Below are positions 52,271 through 61,805 of a DNA stretch of 64,000 bases, piece after piece. Positions within the stretch are counted from its first letter, which is position 1; each line of letters begins with the position of its first letter. The notes beneath the pieces were generated by a model. That model was given only the letters and a program-made list of their open reading frames with translations. It ran no database searches and had not been told where the DNA came from. The stretch comes from JAJZEO01 sp964477345 (GTDB lineage: Bacteria > Chlamydiota > Chlamydiia > Chlamydiales > 2-12-FULL-49-11), in contig CAYZDL010000003.1 in NCBI GenBank assembly GCA_964477345.1, forward strand, positions 53,154 through 117,153. Reading direction: 5' to 3'. The translations under genes and the position numbers were made by a program.

Positions 52271-52545
52271 TAGCCGTAGATGTCTTGCTCTCCTTCGATC
52301 GATTTGCGCATTACTTCCTTGGCTTCCTTCGATTTTTCTTTATCGTGGTTGATTTGACGTGAAACACTTTGGCAAAGCATCGCTTGGAATTTTTTATAAT
52401 CTTCTGGTCCTAGCCATTCTTTGTAGGCATCCCAACCTCCGCTTCCTACTTTAAATGTTCCTTGAGCCGGTGGAGCATTGCTAGATCCCCCTTGTGGGAG
52501 GTTAAGGGTGGTGGGTGTCGGTTCTGAAGGATTGATTTCTACCAT
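52270..52545 (-). CDS. Small conserved chlamydial protein (CT659-like)
   Basis: 91 aa. Pro/Ser-rich N-terminus (PSEPTPTTLNLPQGGSSNAP), then a helical core (YKEWLGPEDYKKFQAMLCQS) and charged C-terminus. The stop abuts the rluD start. In C. trachomatis the gene beside sfhB (CT659) is a similar-sized protein of unknown function. No further assignment. Confidence 0.65.
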   Translation of the reverse strand: MVEINPSEPTPTTLNLPQGGSSNAPPAQGTFKVGSGGWDAYKEWLGPEDYKKFQAMLCQSVSRQINHDKEKSKEAKEVMRKSIEGEQDIYG

Positions 52546-52590
52546 ATATTCTATTATCCTTTCACTTAAGCTTACTCAGGTCTCAATACT

Positions 52591-53190
52591 ATGGAAGTGA
52601 AAATTATTGCCTCTGAAAAAAATCGCCGTCATCTTGAGATTTGGGCTTACGAAACTTTAATTAAAATCGTCGATAAGTCCCTCTTTAAAAAAAAGATAAA
52701 GGATATAACCGACCCATCCAATATACATGAACAACTTGAAATTCTCGAGAAAAAAATTGCCCTTAACTTTGCCTATTTTCTCCTTTCCCGTAAAAGCTAT
52801 TCGAATCATGAGCTTAAAAAAAAGTTGACAGACCGCTTAATCTCCACAGCCTCACAAGAATACGTCTTAAATCAAATTGCCACTTACCTTAACGATGAGG
52901 AGCTTTTAGAGTCAATTGTCCGGGTTGAAAAGGGGAAAGGAAAAGGGGAGAGGGCGATTGTAGGAAAGGTGGCCACCCGGCTGGGGATTCCTTACCAGGA
53001 AGCTAAAGAGGTGGTTGAGTCCCGTTACTCATTTGAGGATCAGGTTATTTCAGCAACTAAACTCCTAAGAAAGAAGCCTTTTCCAAAAGAAAAGGCTCTA
53101 AGATTTTTGCTTGGCAAAGGGTATTCCTACTCCGCAGCAAGCCAAGCATTTAGAAATCAGCATGACCTGGATAGCGAGGAAATGGGATGA
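52591..53190 (+). CDS. recX: Regulatory protein RecX
   Basis: 199 aa. Three-helix RecX repeats: FAYFLLSRKSYSNHELKKKL, then EYVLNQIATYLNDEELLESI, and RKKPFPKEKALRFLLGKGYS at the C-terminus. RecX inhibits RecA filament extension. It overlaps the 3' end of asnS by 41 nt, tail to tail. Spacer with the rluD side carries no clear promoter. Confidence 0.85.
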   Translation: MEVKIIASEKNRRHLEIWAYETLIKIVDKSLFKKKIKDITDPSNIHEQLEILEKKIALNFAYFLLSRKSYSNHELKKKLTDRLISTASQEYVLNQIATYLNDEELLESIVRVEKGKGKGERAIVGKVATRLGIPYQEAKEVVESRYSFEDQVISATKLLRKKPFPKEKALRFLLGKGYSYSAASQAFRNQHDLDSEEMG

Positions 53191-54574
53191 CATCGCGGAT
53201 GTTTTCCATCCCTGTGGTATACTGGATCAGCCTTTCAAAGCCGACTCCAAAGCCTGCATGAGGGGCTGTTCCATATTTTCTGAGTTCTAAAAACCACCCA
53301 TAGGTCTCCAGGTCAAATTTTTTCTCTTTAATGATTTTGGTCAGCACATCATACCTCTCTTCACGAGCCGAGCCCCCCATTAATTCCCCCGTAACAGGGA
53401 CAAGAAGATCCATAGCAGAGACTGTTTTCCCATCTTCATTTCTTCTCATATAAAACGATTTAATTGCAGTAGGGTAGTTGTAAACAAAAACAGGGGATTT
53501 AAAATGGACCTCTGTTAGGAACCGCTCGTGCTCCGATTGGAGGTCACAGCCCCAGCTGACGGGAAACTCAAATTTTTTCCCCGAATCGAGGAGGATCTTG
53601 ATCGCCTCAGTGTAGGTAATCCGTACGGGAGGGGACTCAAGGAGATGTCTTAGTCGATCAATCAATCCCTTCTCTACAAACTGATCGAAAAACTCTAAGT
53701 CTTCTGAATTGTTTTGAAACACATGATCGATCACATGGTAAAGGTAATCTTCAGCCAAATTCATGTTGTCTTCTAAAGTAGCAAAGGCAATCTCTGGTTC
53801 AATCATCCAAAATTCGGCTAGATGACGCGAAGTATTCGAATTTTCTGCACGGAAGGTAGGTCCAAACGTGTAAGTGTCACACATTGCCATCGCATAGGCT
53901 TCGACGTTTAGCTGGCCTGAAACAGTAAGATAGGAGGGTTTTCCGAAAAAATCCTTCGTATAATCGACAGAACCATCGGGATTTTTGGGGAGCTTGTTTA
54001 GGTCAAGCGTAGTAACAGCGAACATTTCTCCATGCCCTTCACAGTCAGAGCCGGTGATTAGAGGGGTGTTAATCCAGCTAAATCCACGTTGTTGGAAAAA
54101 GGAATGGGTTGCATAAGCAAGAGAGTTTCTGATTCTTGTGACAGCTCCAAAGGTATTAGTTCGCGGTCTTAGGTGAGCGATAGTCCGCAAAAATTCGAAC
54201 GAATGCCTCTTTTTTTGTAACTGGTAATCAGGATCGACTTCACCAAGGATCACGATCTTCGATGCATGCATCTCGACTGCCTGTTTATCACCGGGGCTCT
54301 TCTTGATCTCTCCTGTCACCGAAATGGCCGCACCAGTTGTAGCCCTTTCGATGATTTCTTCGTAATTTTCTAAAGAAGGGTCGACGACGATTTGAAGATT
54401 GGAAAGTTGTGATCCATCATTGAGTTCGATAAAGGCAAAAGTTTTTTGGTTTCTTATAGTCCGAACCCAACCTTTAACGGTCGCCTCTTCCCCAATCATG
54501 GAAGGGTCATCTTTCAGAGCCTTTGTCTTGATGGGCCTAGTGAATTTTTCCGTTCTTGGTTCACGCCTTTGCAT
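53150..54574 (-). CDS. asnS: Asparaginyl-tRNA synthetase
   Basis: 474 aa from the ATG at 54574 (AGGAG 7-8 nt upstream); a TTG at 54592 would be in the nfo overlap. OB-fold anticodon domain (VKGWVRTIRNQKTFAFIELN), class II core with motif 2 (YTFGPTFRAENSNTSRHLAEF) and motif 3 (GFGVGFERLIQYTTGMENIR). Charges tRNA-Asn directly. Chlamydiaceae lack this enzyme and use GatCAB amidation instead (from memory), so its presence marks a different chlamydial lineage. Overlaps nfo by 14 nt. Confidence 0.93.
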   Translation of the reverse strand: MQRREPRTEKFTRPIKTKALKDDPSMIGEEATVKGWVRTIRNQKTFAFIELNDGSQLSNLQIVVDPSLENYEEIIERATTGAAISVTGEIKKSPGDKQAVEMHASKIVILGEVDPDYQLQKKRHSFEFLRTIAHLRPRTNTFGAVTRIRNSLAYATHSFFQQRGFSWINTPLITGSDCEGHGEMFAVTTLDLNKLPKNPDGSVDYTKDFFGKPSYLTVSGQLNVEAYAMAMCDTYTFGPTFRAENSNTSRHLAEFWMIEPEIAFATLEDNMNLAEDYLYHVIDHVFQNNSEDLEFFDQFVEKGLIDRLRHLLESPPVRITYTEAIKILLDSGKKFEFPVSWGCDLQSEHERFLTEVHFKSPVFVYNYPTAIKSFYMRRNEDGKTVSAMDLLVPVTGELMGGSAREERYDVLTKIIKEKKFDLETYGWFLELRKYGTAPHAGFGVGFERLIQYTTGMENIRDVIPFPRYPGHADF

Positions 54575-55430
54575 CTCTTTTCTCCTTTCCAAACTCTCTT
54601 AACATTTTAATTTCTTGCGGCCACCTTTCTGGATCTGGGGTTTCCAAAATCATCATCAAGTGAGACAATTTTGGATGAGTGACGCACACCTTAAAACATT
54701 CGATCCCTATCGTACCCTCACCCAGGCTTGCATGACGATCAACACGCGAGTTAAATCCCTTCATTGAATCATTTAAATGTAGCGCATAGAGGTGCTCTAA
54801 CCCAACCTGGTCTTCAAAAAGGGCCAAGGTCTTCTCCCAGCCTTCACGAGTGGAAATATCATACCCGGCGGAGAAGGAGTGACAGGTGTCGATGCAGACG
54901 CCAATGGGAAGTTTATCGCAAGTAGGTTTAATGATAGCGCCAATTTCCTCAAAATTCCACCCGACAGATGATCCTTGACCTGCAGTTGTTTCTAAAAGAA
55001 GGCGCGTTGGCCCCTTCTTAGCCTGGTTGACGATTAATAAAAGACTTTCGATAATCGTATTTATGCAAGCATCCCTCGTTCCGCTAGTAGCAGCTCCGGG
55101 GTGAAAGTTGAGATAATCTATCTTGAGTTGTTGACAGCGAGTCAGTTCCTCGCTAAAGGCTTTTCGGCTCTTTTCTAGGAGGGCAGGATCAGGAGAGCCA
55201 AGGTTGATCAGGTAGCTATCGTGGCTCATCACTTTTAGGATCCCAGATTGACTACGAACCTTTTCCCATTCTAAAATGTCTTCTGGGGAGAGTGGCTTGC
55301 CATTCCATGTTTTTTGATTGGCAGTGAATAACTGGATAGCTGTGGCTCCTATCTCTTTACCTTTAAGGAGGGCGTTGTAAACCCCCCCTGCGGCAGAAGT
55401 ATGAGCCCCAATTAACAATGGGTTAGCCAT
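54561..55430 (-). CDS. nfo: Endonuclease IV (AP endonuclease)
   Basis: 289 aa TIM-barrel, metal-dependent. Signatures LLLETTAGQGSSVGWNFEEI, GVCIDTCHSFSAGYDI, and HLNDSMKGFNSRVDRHASLG with zinc ligands. Cuts abasic sites in base excision repair. Followed by asnS and preceded by rpsD 7 nt upstream, as CT625-CT626 in Chlamydia. Confidence 0.96.
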   Translation of the reverse strand: MANPLLIGAHTSAAGGVYNALLKGKEIGATAIQLFTANQKTWNGKPLSPEDILEWEKVRSQSGILKVMSHDSYLINLGSPDPALLEKSRKAFSEELTRCQQLKIDYLNFHPGAATSGTRDACINTIIESLLLIVNQAKKGPTRLLLETTAGQGSSVGWNFEEIGAIIKPTCDKLPIGVCIDTCHSFSAGYDISTREGWEKTLALFEDQVGLEHLYALHLNDSMKGFNSRVDRHASLGEGTIGIECFKVCVTHPKLSHLMMILETPDPERWPQEIKMLREFGKEKRDAKA

Positions 55431-55437
55431 GAATCAA

Positions 55438-56058
55438 TTACGAAGTGTGATCTAGAAACTCGCAAATCACACCAACGTTTACTGGTAAAGGTAGAGGGAT
55501 TTGATCAGCATGAGGAAGAGAGATGAGTTCACCAGACGCTTTTGGTGCATCTAAACTCAAATACTCCGGTACATCAATAGCAGATCTATCCAATGCTTGC
55601 TTGACAAAAGCATTATTTTTCGATTTTTCGCGAACAGCAATGGTCATTCCTGGCTTCACTTGAAACGAACGGATATCGACCTTCTTCCCATCGACCTCAA
55701 TGTGTCCATGAGCAACGAGCTGTTGCGCTTGGAAAGGAGATAGGGCGAATTTTAAACGGTAAACCAGAGTGTCTAAACGGCACTCAAGTTTTTGCATAAG
55801 GTTTTGTTGAGTGTTTCCACCTTCTCTCAAAGACTCTTTGTAATAGCGGATCAACATTTTGTGAGAAAGCATTCCGTAGCAAGCTCTCAACTTTTGCTTC
55901 TCTTCAAGCTGGACACCGTAGTCGGATTTTTTCTTCCTCTTTGCGCCATGCTGCCCTGGTGGGTTTGGCTTATGGGCTAGGGGGTTTCTTGATTTTCCAA
56001 AAACGTTGGCTCCAAATTTTCTCGCGATACGATTTTTAGGTCCTGTATACCTGGCCAT
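55438..56058 (-). CDS. rpsD: 30S ribosomal protein S4
   Basis: 206 aa from the ATG at 56058 (MARYTGPKNRIARKFGANVF), the conserved start; a frame extends to 56076. S4 domain FALSPFQAQQLVAHGHIEVD. Early 16S assembly protein. Heads the rpsD-nfo-asnS run. Confidence 0.97.
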   Translation of the reverse strand: MARYTGPKNRIARKFGANVFGKSRNPLAHKPNPPGQHGAKRKKKSDYGVQLEEKQKLRACYGMLSHKMLIRYYKESLREGGNTQQNLMQKLECRLDTLVYRLKFALSPFQAQQLVAHGHIEVDGKKVDIRSFQVKPGMTIAVREKSKNNAFVKQALDRSAIDVPEYLSLDAPKASGELISLPHADQIPLPLPVNVGVICEFLDHTS

Positions 56059-56203
56059 GCTCCCTCGATTCTCCACTTAAAGTAGTTAAATAAAGGGTAG
56101 AATATAGAGAATGGAGAGATTATCTTCAACTTAAAAAATAGTTTAACTCCGGGAATAAAGATAGGTTGAGAAATTCTTGAAAAAATAGATCAAAGTCATT
56201 ACT

Positions 56204-57166
56204 ATGCTGAGCATGAAATTTTGTGTTTTGGCCTACTATGTAATAGGCAATATTGCAGATCCCGCAAAGATGATTAAGGAGCATCGAGCTTTTTTGAAGA
56301 CGCTCGATAGCGCGGGGCGCATTTATGTCTCTTCTGACGGAATCAATGCCCAGCTTTCACTGGCTGAGAGTGATTTCACCTCTTATCTCGATTTTCTGAA
56401 GAAAGACCCTTTCTTTGATGCGGCTGATGTGAAGGTTCACCACTGGCATGAACATCCTTTTGCAAAATTGACTATCAAGCAGAGAGAGCAACTTTGCGCC
56501 CTTGATGAAGAGGTAGATTTTTCAAATCGCGGTGAGCACATTACTGCCCAGGAATGGAAAAAAAGAGTTGAGACCAGGGATGAAAATACGATCATTATCG
56601 ATGTCCGCAATAATTACGAGTCAGAGGTAGGGTACTTTGAGGGGGCCATAAAGCCCGATTTGGAGTCATTTAGAGAGTTTCCCGAATTTGCCAAGGTCTT
56701 GAGGGAAAAGTTTGACCCTGAGAAGACGACCGTGCTTATGTACTGCACTGGAGGGATTCGGTGTGAATTTTATTCACCCCTTCTTAGAAAGGAGGGATTT
56801 AATAGGGTGTATCAGCTCCAAGGTGGGGTGATTCGGTACGGAATGGAGGAGGGGAACCACTTATGGCACGGAAAGCTCTTCGTCTTTGATGATCGCTTGG
56901 TGGTCGATATTGCCAAATTGAAGAATGACGATATAGGTCAGTGCCAATCTTGTGGCTGTGACACCTCTACTTATTATAATTGTGCCAATATGGACTGTAA
57001 TCTCCTTTTCTTGTCCTGTAGAGAGTGTGTCTGTAAGAATAAAGGGTGCTGCTCAGAAAAGTGCCTTTCAGAGGGACGGGTCCGTCCATTCGAAGATAAA
57101 GAGCACCCTAAGCCTTTTCGTAAGCTGCCTCATGAAGAGAAGCTGAAGTTAAAGAACCGTGCCTAA
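56204..57166 (+). CDS. trhO: tRNA uridine(34) hydroxylase TrhO (rhodanese/YceA family)
   Basis: 320 aa. N-terminal acylphosphatase-like domain ending in YVSSDGINAQLSLAE, then a rhodanese domain with catalytic Cys in LMYCTGGIRCEFYS and RLQGG-like QLQGGVIRYG. A Cys-rich C-terminal part (CQSCGCDTSTYYNCANMDC) may bind zinc. It makes 5-hydroxyuridine at tRNA position 34. Matches CT627 next to rpsD. Start ATG 56204; an ATG at 56213 is equally good. Confidence 0.93.
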   Translation: MLSMKFCVLAYYVIGNIADPAKMIKEHRAFLKTLDSAGRIYVSSDGINAQLSLAESDFTSYLDFLKKDPFFDAADVKVHHWHEHPFAKLTIKQREQLCALDEEVDFSNRGEHITAQEWKKRVETRDENTIIIDVRNNYESEVGYFEGAIKPDLESFREFPEFAKVLREKFDPEKTTVLMYCTGGIRCEFYSPLLRKEGFNRVYQLQGGVIRYGMEEGNHLWHGKLFVFDDRLVVDIAKLKNDDIGQCQSCGCDTSTYYNCANMDCNLLFLSCRECVCKNKGCCSEKCLSEGRVRPFEDKEHPKPFRKLPHEEKLKLKNRA

Positions 57167-57350
57167 TTTTAAAGGCCTATAGCCCTCTTGGTCTCCTTAT
57201 ATTGCTCCTGAAATCAAATGTAAGACATCCAAATTCTAAGGGATGTTTTTTTACCCCCCTTTTAAATGGTCGATAAATCGCAACTATCTTATTACAAGCT
57301 GTTTGCGATATATCAATAAATAGCAATTCCCCTAATTATAAGATAAAAAT

Positions 57351-57379
57351 TTGAAAAGTTAATTCCCGTGTGCTATAAT
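57351..57379 (+). promoter_or_regulatory. Consensus-type promoter of the PPxY protein gene
   Basis: TTGAAA (57351-57356), 17-nt spacer, TATAAT (57374-57379), 56 nt before the ATG at 57435. The rest of the 57167-57434 stretch is A/T-rich with no gene. Confidence 0.7.
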
Positions 57380-57434
57380 CGTTAAATAAGCTTACAAAAA
57401 CCACTATTTATATAAATAAAATGATGGGTAAATT

Positions 57435-57794
57435 ATGGCAGATATCAGCGGTTTACATAATTATAATAATACATATATGAGTCAAACTCTTCCACCTAGT
57501 TACGAACAGGTTGAGAAAGAAAAGGCGCTATCAAAGGATTCTAGTTCGATGAAATCAGTTGCTGCTAAAGTAGCAAGTATTGAGATTGATACCGATTGGT
57601 GTTTGTTGGAAGTTGAAGAATCAGAAGGTCAGACACAAAAAGTAGTATATATGGAATCTCTGGGTCACGATTTACGTTTCATGGATTTGCTCACTACATT
57701 CAAATTGTCTAGTGCCTCTACTGGAGAAGAGATTGATGACTATGTGCATAAGACGACTGGTGTAGAGGATTTGACAACAAGGCATGGTAAATAA
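57435..57794 (+). CDS. Small hypothetical protein with a PPxY motif, candidate effector
   Basis: 119 aa, no signal or membrane segment. Ser/Thr/Asn/Tyr-rich N-terminus carrying LPPSYEQVEKEK (residues about 20-31), a PPxY motif of the kind bound by eukaryotic WW domains (Nedd4-type ligases). It has its own strong promoter and terminator, so it is a monocistronic cargo-like unit in a gene-poor spot. The effector idea is inference from motif and isolation. Not recognised. Confidence 0.5.
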   Translation: MADISGLHNYNNTYMSQTLPPSYEQVEKEKALSKDSSSMKSVAAKVASIEIDTDWCLLEVEESEGQTQKVVYMESLGHDLRFMDLLTTFKLSSASTGEEIDDYVHKTTGVEDLTTRHGK

Positions 57795-57816
57795 AGCTGA
57801 TGCTTCGTATTTCTGA

Positions 57817-57841
57817 CGCACGGCCTCCGTGCGCTTTTTTT
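57817..57841 (+). terminator. Terminator after the PPxY gene
   Basis: CGCACGG, loop CCT, CCGTGCG (57817-57833), C, then seven T reaching the end of the opposite gene. Confidence 0.88.
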
Positions 57842-58094
57842 AGTTTTTCTTTTTCTTGTCGAAATCTTCAAGTGTGGGGGGAGGGTCCCTGTGAAGCATT
57901 TCCGCTGCTGCTTCCTTTAAGGTTTTGATGCCTTCGTCAAAGCCGAGTTTTTTAAGAATGGTGTTTAAGTAATTGAATTCAGAGGTTAGCTGATCATTAA
58001 TCGATTCTAGCTGAGCGATCCTCTTTTCTAATTTTTCCTGGCTCACAAGATTTTCCCAATTATATTTATAACCCGCAGAGTGGGCATGCATCAA
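57840..58094 (-). CDS. Small coiled-coil protein, unknown
   Basis: 84 aa. Central coiled coil (EKLEKRIAQLESINDQLTSE) and a basic tail (DPPPTLEDFDKKKKN). No signal. The start is in a repeat-like GCATGCAT context, so either of two adjacent ATG codons could serve. Ends at the PPxY-gene terminator. Confidence 0.55.
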   Translation of the reverse strand: MMHAHSAGYKYNWENLVSQEKLEKRIAQLESINDQLTSEFNYLNTILKKLGFDEGIKTLKEAAAEMLHRDPPPTLEDFDKKKKN

Positions 58095-58176
58095 CCCGCT
58101 CTGCAGGAGAATTAGCTATTTTTGCGTATGTAGTCGATCTAACTTTATACATGCAGGAAGTAGGGGAAAATGGCCA

Positions 58177-58219
58177 GAAAAAAAGACCCACCTTCAGCGA
58201 ACGGAGCAGAAGGTGGGTC
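58177..58219 (-). terminator. Terminator of the YwqK-like lipoprotein gene
   Basis: GACCCACCTTC (58185-58195) pairs with GAAGGTGGGTC (58209-58219); on the minus strand the stem is followed by eight T (A-run 58177-58184). Confidence 0.88.
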
Positions 58220-58280
58220 TCGCTGTGAGTGGGTCGTCTTTGTAGAGAAGACAGGCCCACTTTAAAAAACTTGAAATTTA

Positions 58281-59264
58281 CTATCTTTGTGCGGTCATAA
58301 TAGCTTCATGACGCTGTACAAGTTGTTCATACTTAGAGCGTGAAACTTTTTGATTTTCAAAGTACCATGTTGTACGGGCAGACCCATCACAGTAAACAAC
58401 TGAAGGGCCGTTTTTGATTCCATCTTGGTACTCGGTCTCTTCTGAAACCGTTTCACCATCAATGTAGTGTCTCTCAACGCCATTTTTAACACCGAAAGCA
58501 TAAGGAACTTCTAGGTATTTATAGCCATTTTGATAGTAGGTGCATACGCCGTGCTTATGTCCATTGATGTACTGTTCGACAAAAATAGGCTCCCCTGTCA
58601 TGGAGAAATGTTTCTTCTGTCCATTGATTTTACCATTTTCATAAGAGACTGTTGTACAGGGGGTGTTATTAGGGTAGTAGCTCTCTATGTAATTGATTTG
58701 GTAATTGTTGAAGATTTCTTTTGAGAGTAAATCCCCATTTTGGTTGCGGACGGTCTTTTCTCCAGTTCCATTTTCAATTCGTGTGTCTGTTTCGTTTGCT
58801 GCATTGTAGTACCAACCATTGATCAGCACACCGTCTTTATATTCTTCTTTGGACTTTGGAGTTCCTTTGGGATACCAGCTTGTAACGAGCAGATGGGCGT
58901 CAGTCTTATAGAGTTCTTCTGTTTCTGGAACACCTCGAATGCTGTAGACAACTCTTTTATTTAAACGACCCCTCTCGTACTGTTCCATGATCTTAACGGT
59001 TTGGCTATGCGGGTAGGTTTCTGTTCTTAAACCATGCAATTGACCATCTTCGTAGGATTCAGTGATGGTTTTCCCATCGCGCATGGTCGTCAAGACTTGG
59101 CCAGGATATTGTTGTGTTTTCCACTCCTCTGGGGAGACGTCATAGCCATATTTGTGGATATAGCGTTGTGAGATAACGTTTTTTGTATTTTTGTTCTCAT
59201 CGCAAGAAGAGAGGGCAAGCAAAAGTGCAACTAGTGACGAGCAAGAGAGCCATTTGGTCTTCAT
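58281..59264 (-). CDS. YwqK/MORN-like repeat lipoprotein
   Basis: 327 aa from the ATG at 59264; a frame five codons longer exists. Lipobox LALSSC after a short signal. About ten YwqK/MORN-type beta repeats follow (YEDGQLHGLRTETYPHSQTV; SYENGKINGQKKHFSMTGEP; YAFGVKNGVERHYIDGETVS). Such repeats occur in surface lipoproteins and antitoxin-like proteins of unknown use. It is membrane-anchored outside the cytoplasm. Monocistronic with its own terminator. Confidence 0.8.
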   Translation of the reverse strand: MKTKWLSCSSLVALLLALSSCDENKNTKNVISQRYIHKYGYDVSPEEWKTQQYPGQVLTTMRDGKTITESYEDGQLHGLRTETYPHSQTVKIMEQYERGRLNKRVVYSIRGVPETEELYKTDAHLLVTSWYPKGTPKSKEEYKDGVLINGWYYNAANETDTRIENGTGEKTVRNQNGDLLSKEIFNNYQINYIESYYPNNTPCTTVSYENGKINGQKKHFSMTGEPIFVEQYINGHKHGVCTYYQNGYKYLEVPYAFGVKNGVERHYIDGETVSEETEYQDGIKNGPSVVYCDGSARTTWYFENQKVSRSKYEQLVQRHEAIMTAQR

Positions 59265-59348
59265 GGAAAATATCCCCATTTGATAGATTTATAAGAGGTA
59301 ACAATCGCTCATCGTGTAGTTTTTTTCAATCAAAAAAGTGGATCAGGG

Positions 59349-61736
59349 CTAAACAAGTCTATCTAACGCCTTGACAATTTTGGCATGTGCTTTTTCAACT
59401 TCATTAAAATCGACAGTTTTATCATCGTGCCGGTAGACGAATCGGAAAGTGACATTTTTGTTTTCTAAGCCGATTTTTTCTCCTTCATAGATATCGATGA
59501 GTTTGGCTTGTTTTAAGAGAGGTTCGTCGGTGCGGTCGAGTTGATCAAACAATTTTCTTAAGGGCTGAGATTTTCTCATTGTGAGTGTTAAATCACGCTC
59601 TGATGAGGGGAATTCGGGAAGTGCCTTAAATTTCGAGTGTTTGCACCGATACTTCTCAAGCATGAGAAGATCGATTTCAGCAAAGAGGACCCTTCCGCGG
59701 ATGCCGAGCCTATCAAGCGAGGTGGGGTGAATTTCCCCTAAAACTCCAATGCGGTCATCCTCGATCATCAGAGAGGCCTGCCTGCCTGGATGAAAAGTGC
59801 TTAGTTCCGATTCTTCAAAGGTGAGTGGTGGGAGCATCAAAAGGGAGGCCAGATCTTCGATGGTTCCCTTCAAATCATAAAAATCGAGATCGGTTTCTTC
59901 TTGGCTCCAGTGAATAGGAGAGTGTCTTCCTTTGAGAACGATCCCCAAGGCGCTTCTTTCTTCGTAGTTTCCACTTTCTTTAAAATGGACGCGGCCAATT
60001 TCAAAAGCGGTAATATCGAAAGTGCCCTGGTTTTGATTCGTTTTAACGGCATTGAGGAGACCTGGTAGTAGAGATGGTCTCAATATCGACTGATCGGCAG
60101 ATTTAGCGTGCAGAACTTTGATATATTCTGATTGAAAGAGACCATTTTCTAATTCCATATCGCACTCTTCGGCGGAAATTAGGTTGCATGAGAGAAATTC
60201 TTGAAGGCCTTTACTGACAAGCCTTTTTCGCACTTCTTTCTCAAGGAGGAAAAGGGGGTGATCGGGAAGGGTAGAGTTGACGTGTCTTGGCCTTTTTCTT
60301 TCAATCTGATTAAAGCCGAAAACTCGGGCAACTTCTTCTACGATGTCGATTTCCCCATGAATATCGTTTCTATAGCTGGGGATTCTAATTTGAAAAAGAT
60401 CGTTGTTGTCAGAATTAGAAGCCATGCCTAATCGATTTAACGATGATTCAACCTCACTTAGACTAAAATTTGTTCCAAGAAGAGAGTTGATTCTTGAAAG
60501 TCTTGCTGTGACAAAGCGAGGCAAATAGGTCTTTGGCGACTGCGAAACGACCCCTTTCAGAACGTATCCGCCGGCGACTTGTTGGATTAACATCGCGGCT
60601 CGATCGAGCGCGTACCTAAGTCCACCTGGGTCGATTTGATTTTCGTGCCGAGCTGAACCGCTACTTCGTAGGCCTAATTGTCGGCTTGTTTTTCGTATCC
60701 GTGAAGGGTTAAATTGAGCGGCTTCTAGAACAATTGTATTGGTTTTTGTCGATATTCCACTTTGTAAACCTCCCATGATTCCCGCAATTGCCACAGGGGT
60801 GGCTCCATCACAAATGAGAAGAGTTCCTTCGTCAAGGTCGTACTCAGTTTCATTAAGAGCAAGAATTCTCTCCCCTTCGGTAGAGGCTCGAATGACAATA
60901 TGCCCCTCAGGAAGTTTGTCTCCGTCAAAGGCATGCATCGGCTGTCCGGTCTCTTCCATGACGAAATTGGTGATATCAACGACGTTATTGATAATCGAGT
61001 GGCCCGTTTTTTCGAGGGCATCTCTCAGCCATGCTGGGGAATCCTTAATTTCGACACCACGGATCACCCGGCACTCGTATTGGTAACAACCCTCAGGGTC
61101 TTCGTTTGTTATCTGAATGTAACTTTTCGCAGGATTGTCTTCATCTTCATCGAGGGTCACTTTGGGGATTTTAATTGGCTGGTTTAAGTGAGCTCCGAGC
61201 TCTCGTGCTATGCCAAAAATACTACGACAGTGGCCCAGATTAGGTGTTAAGCAGATGTCGAATGTTGGATCATAAAGGTACTCGGTAAGATCTTGTCCAA
61301 GAGGGGCGTCGGGGGGGAGGCGATAGATTTCATCACTTTCTTCATTAATCCCCAATTCTTTGCCGCTACAGAGCATCCCGGTGGATTCAATGCCACGAAG
61401 CTTCTTTTTCTCGATTTCTAAGACTTCATCACCATCTAGATTCAACCGTGCTCCAACTTTTGCAAATGCGACAACGAGGCCTTCTTTGATTGTTGTGTCT
61501 CCGCAAACAACCTGAAACTCTTTTTTTCCATCAAAAACTAAGGCGATTTTCAATTTTTCACCATCAGGGTGTGGGCCAACTTCGATCAAAAGCCCAACGA
61601 TAACCCCTTCGAAAGAGAAGCGTTCTCGGTCAATCGTTTCGACTTCAAGACCTGCGAGGGTCAAGATCTCAGCAAGTTCGGCAGGGGAGTTTGATAGGTT
61701 GACGATTTTTTTCAACCAACTAAGGGGAGCTTTCAT
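59349..61736 (-). CDS. pheT: Phenylalanyl-tRNA synthetase beta subunit
   Basis: 795 aa. N-terminal OB-fold tRNA-binding domain (VIVGLLIEVGPHPDGEKLKI), B3/B4 editing domain, B5 DNA-binding-like fold, catalytic-like core (GLRSSGSARHENQIDPGGLR) and C-terminal anticodon-binding ferredoxin fold (LPEFPSSERDLTLTMRKSQP). Forms the alpha2-beta2 enzyme with PheS, whose gene is not here. Divergent from the LysM gene as CT475-CT476. Confidence 0.96.
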   Translation of the reverse strand: MKAPLSWLKKIVNLSNSPAELAEILTLAGLEVETIDRERFSFEGVIVGLLIEVGPHPDGEKLKIALVFDGKKEFQVVCGDTTIKEGLVVAFAKVGARLNLDGDEVLEIEKKKLRGIESTGMLCSGKELGINEESDEIYRLPPDAPLGQDLTEYLYDPTFDICLTPNLGHCRSIFGIARELGAHLNQPIKIPKVTLDEDEDNPAKSYIQITNEDPEGCYQYECRVIRGVEIKDSPAWLRDALEKTGHSIINNVVDITNFVMEETGQPMHAFDGDKLPEGHIVIRASTEGERILALNETEYDLDEGTLLICDGATPVAIAGIMGGLQSGISTKTNTIVLEAAQFNPSRIRKTSRQLGLRSSGSARHENQIDPGGLRYALDRAAMLIQQVAGGYVLKGVVSQSPKTYLPRFVTARLSRINSLLGTNFSLSEVESSLNRLGMASNSDNNDLFQIRIPSYRNDIHGEIDIVEEVARVFGFNQIERKRPRHVNSTLPDHPLFLLEKEVRKRLVSKGLQEFLSCNLISAEECDMELENGLFQSEYIKVLHAKSADQSILRPSLLPGLLNAVKTNQNQGTFDITAFEIGRVHFKESGNYEERSALGIVLKGRHSPIHWSQEETDLDFYDLKGTIEDLASLLMLPPLTFEESELSTFHPGRQASLMIEDDRIGVLGEIHPTSLDRLGIRGRVLFAEIDLLMLEKYRCKHSKFKALPEFPSSERDLTLTMRKSQPLRKLFDQLDRTDEPLLKQAKLIDIYEGEKIGLENKNVTFRFVYRHDDKTVDFNEVEKAHAKIVKALDRLV

Positions 61737-61805
61737 GACGAAAATGATACATTTTCAATTGATTTCTGTCATTTTAAAAGACTATGTAGTAACCTTTCTC
61801 CTCTT

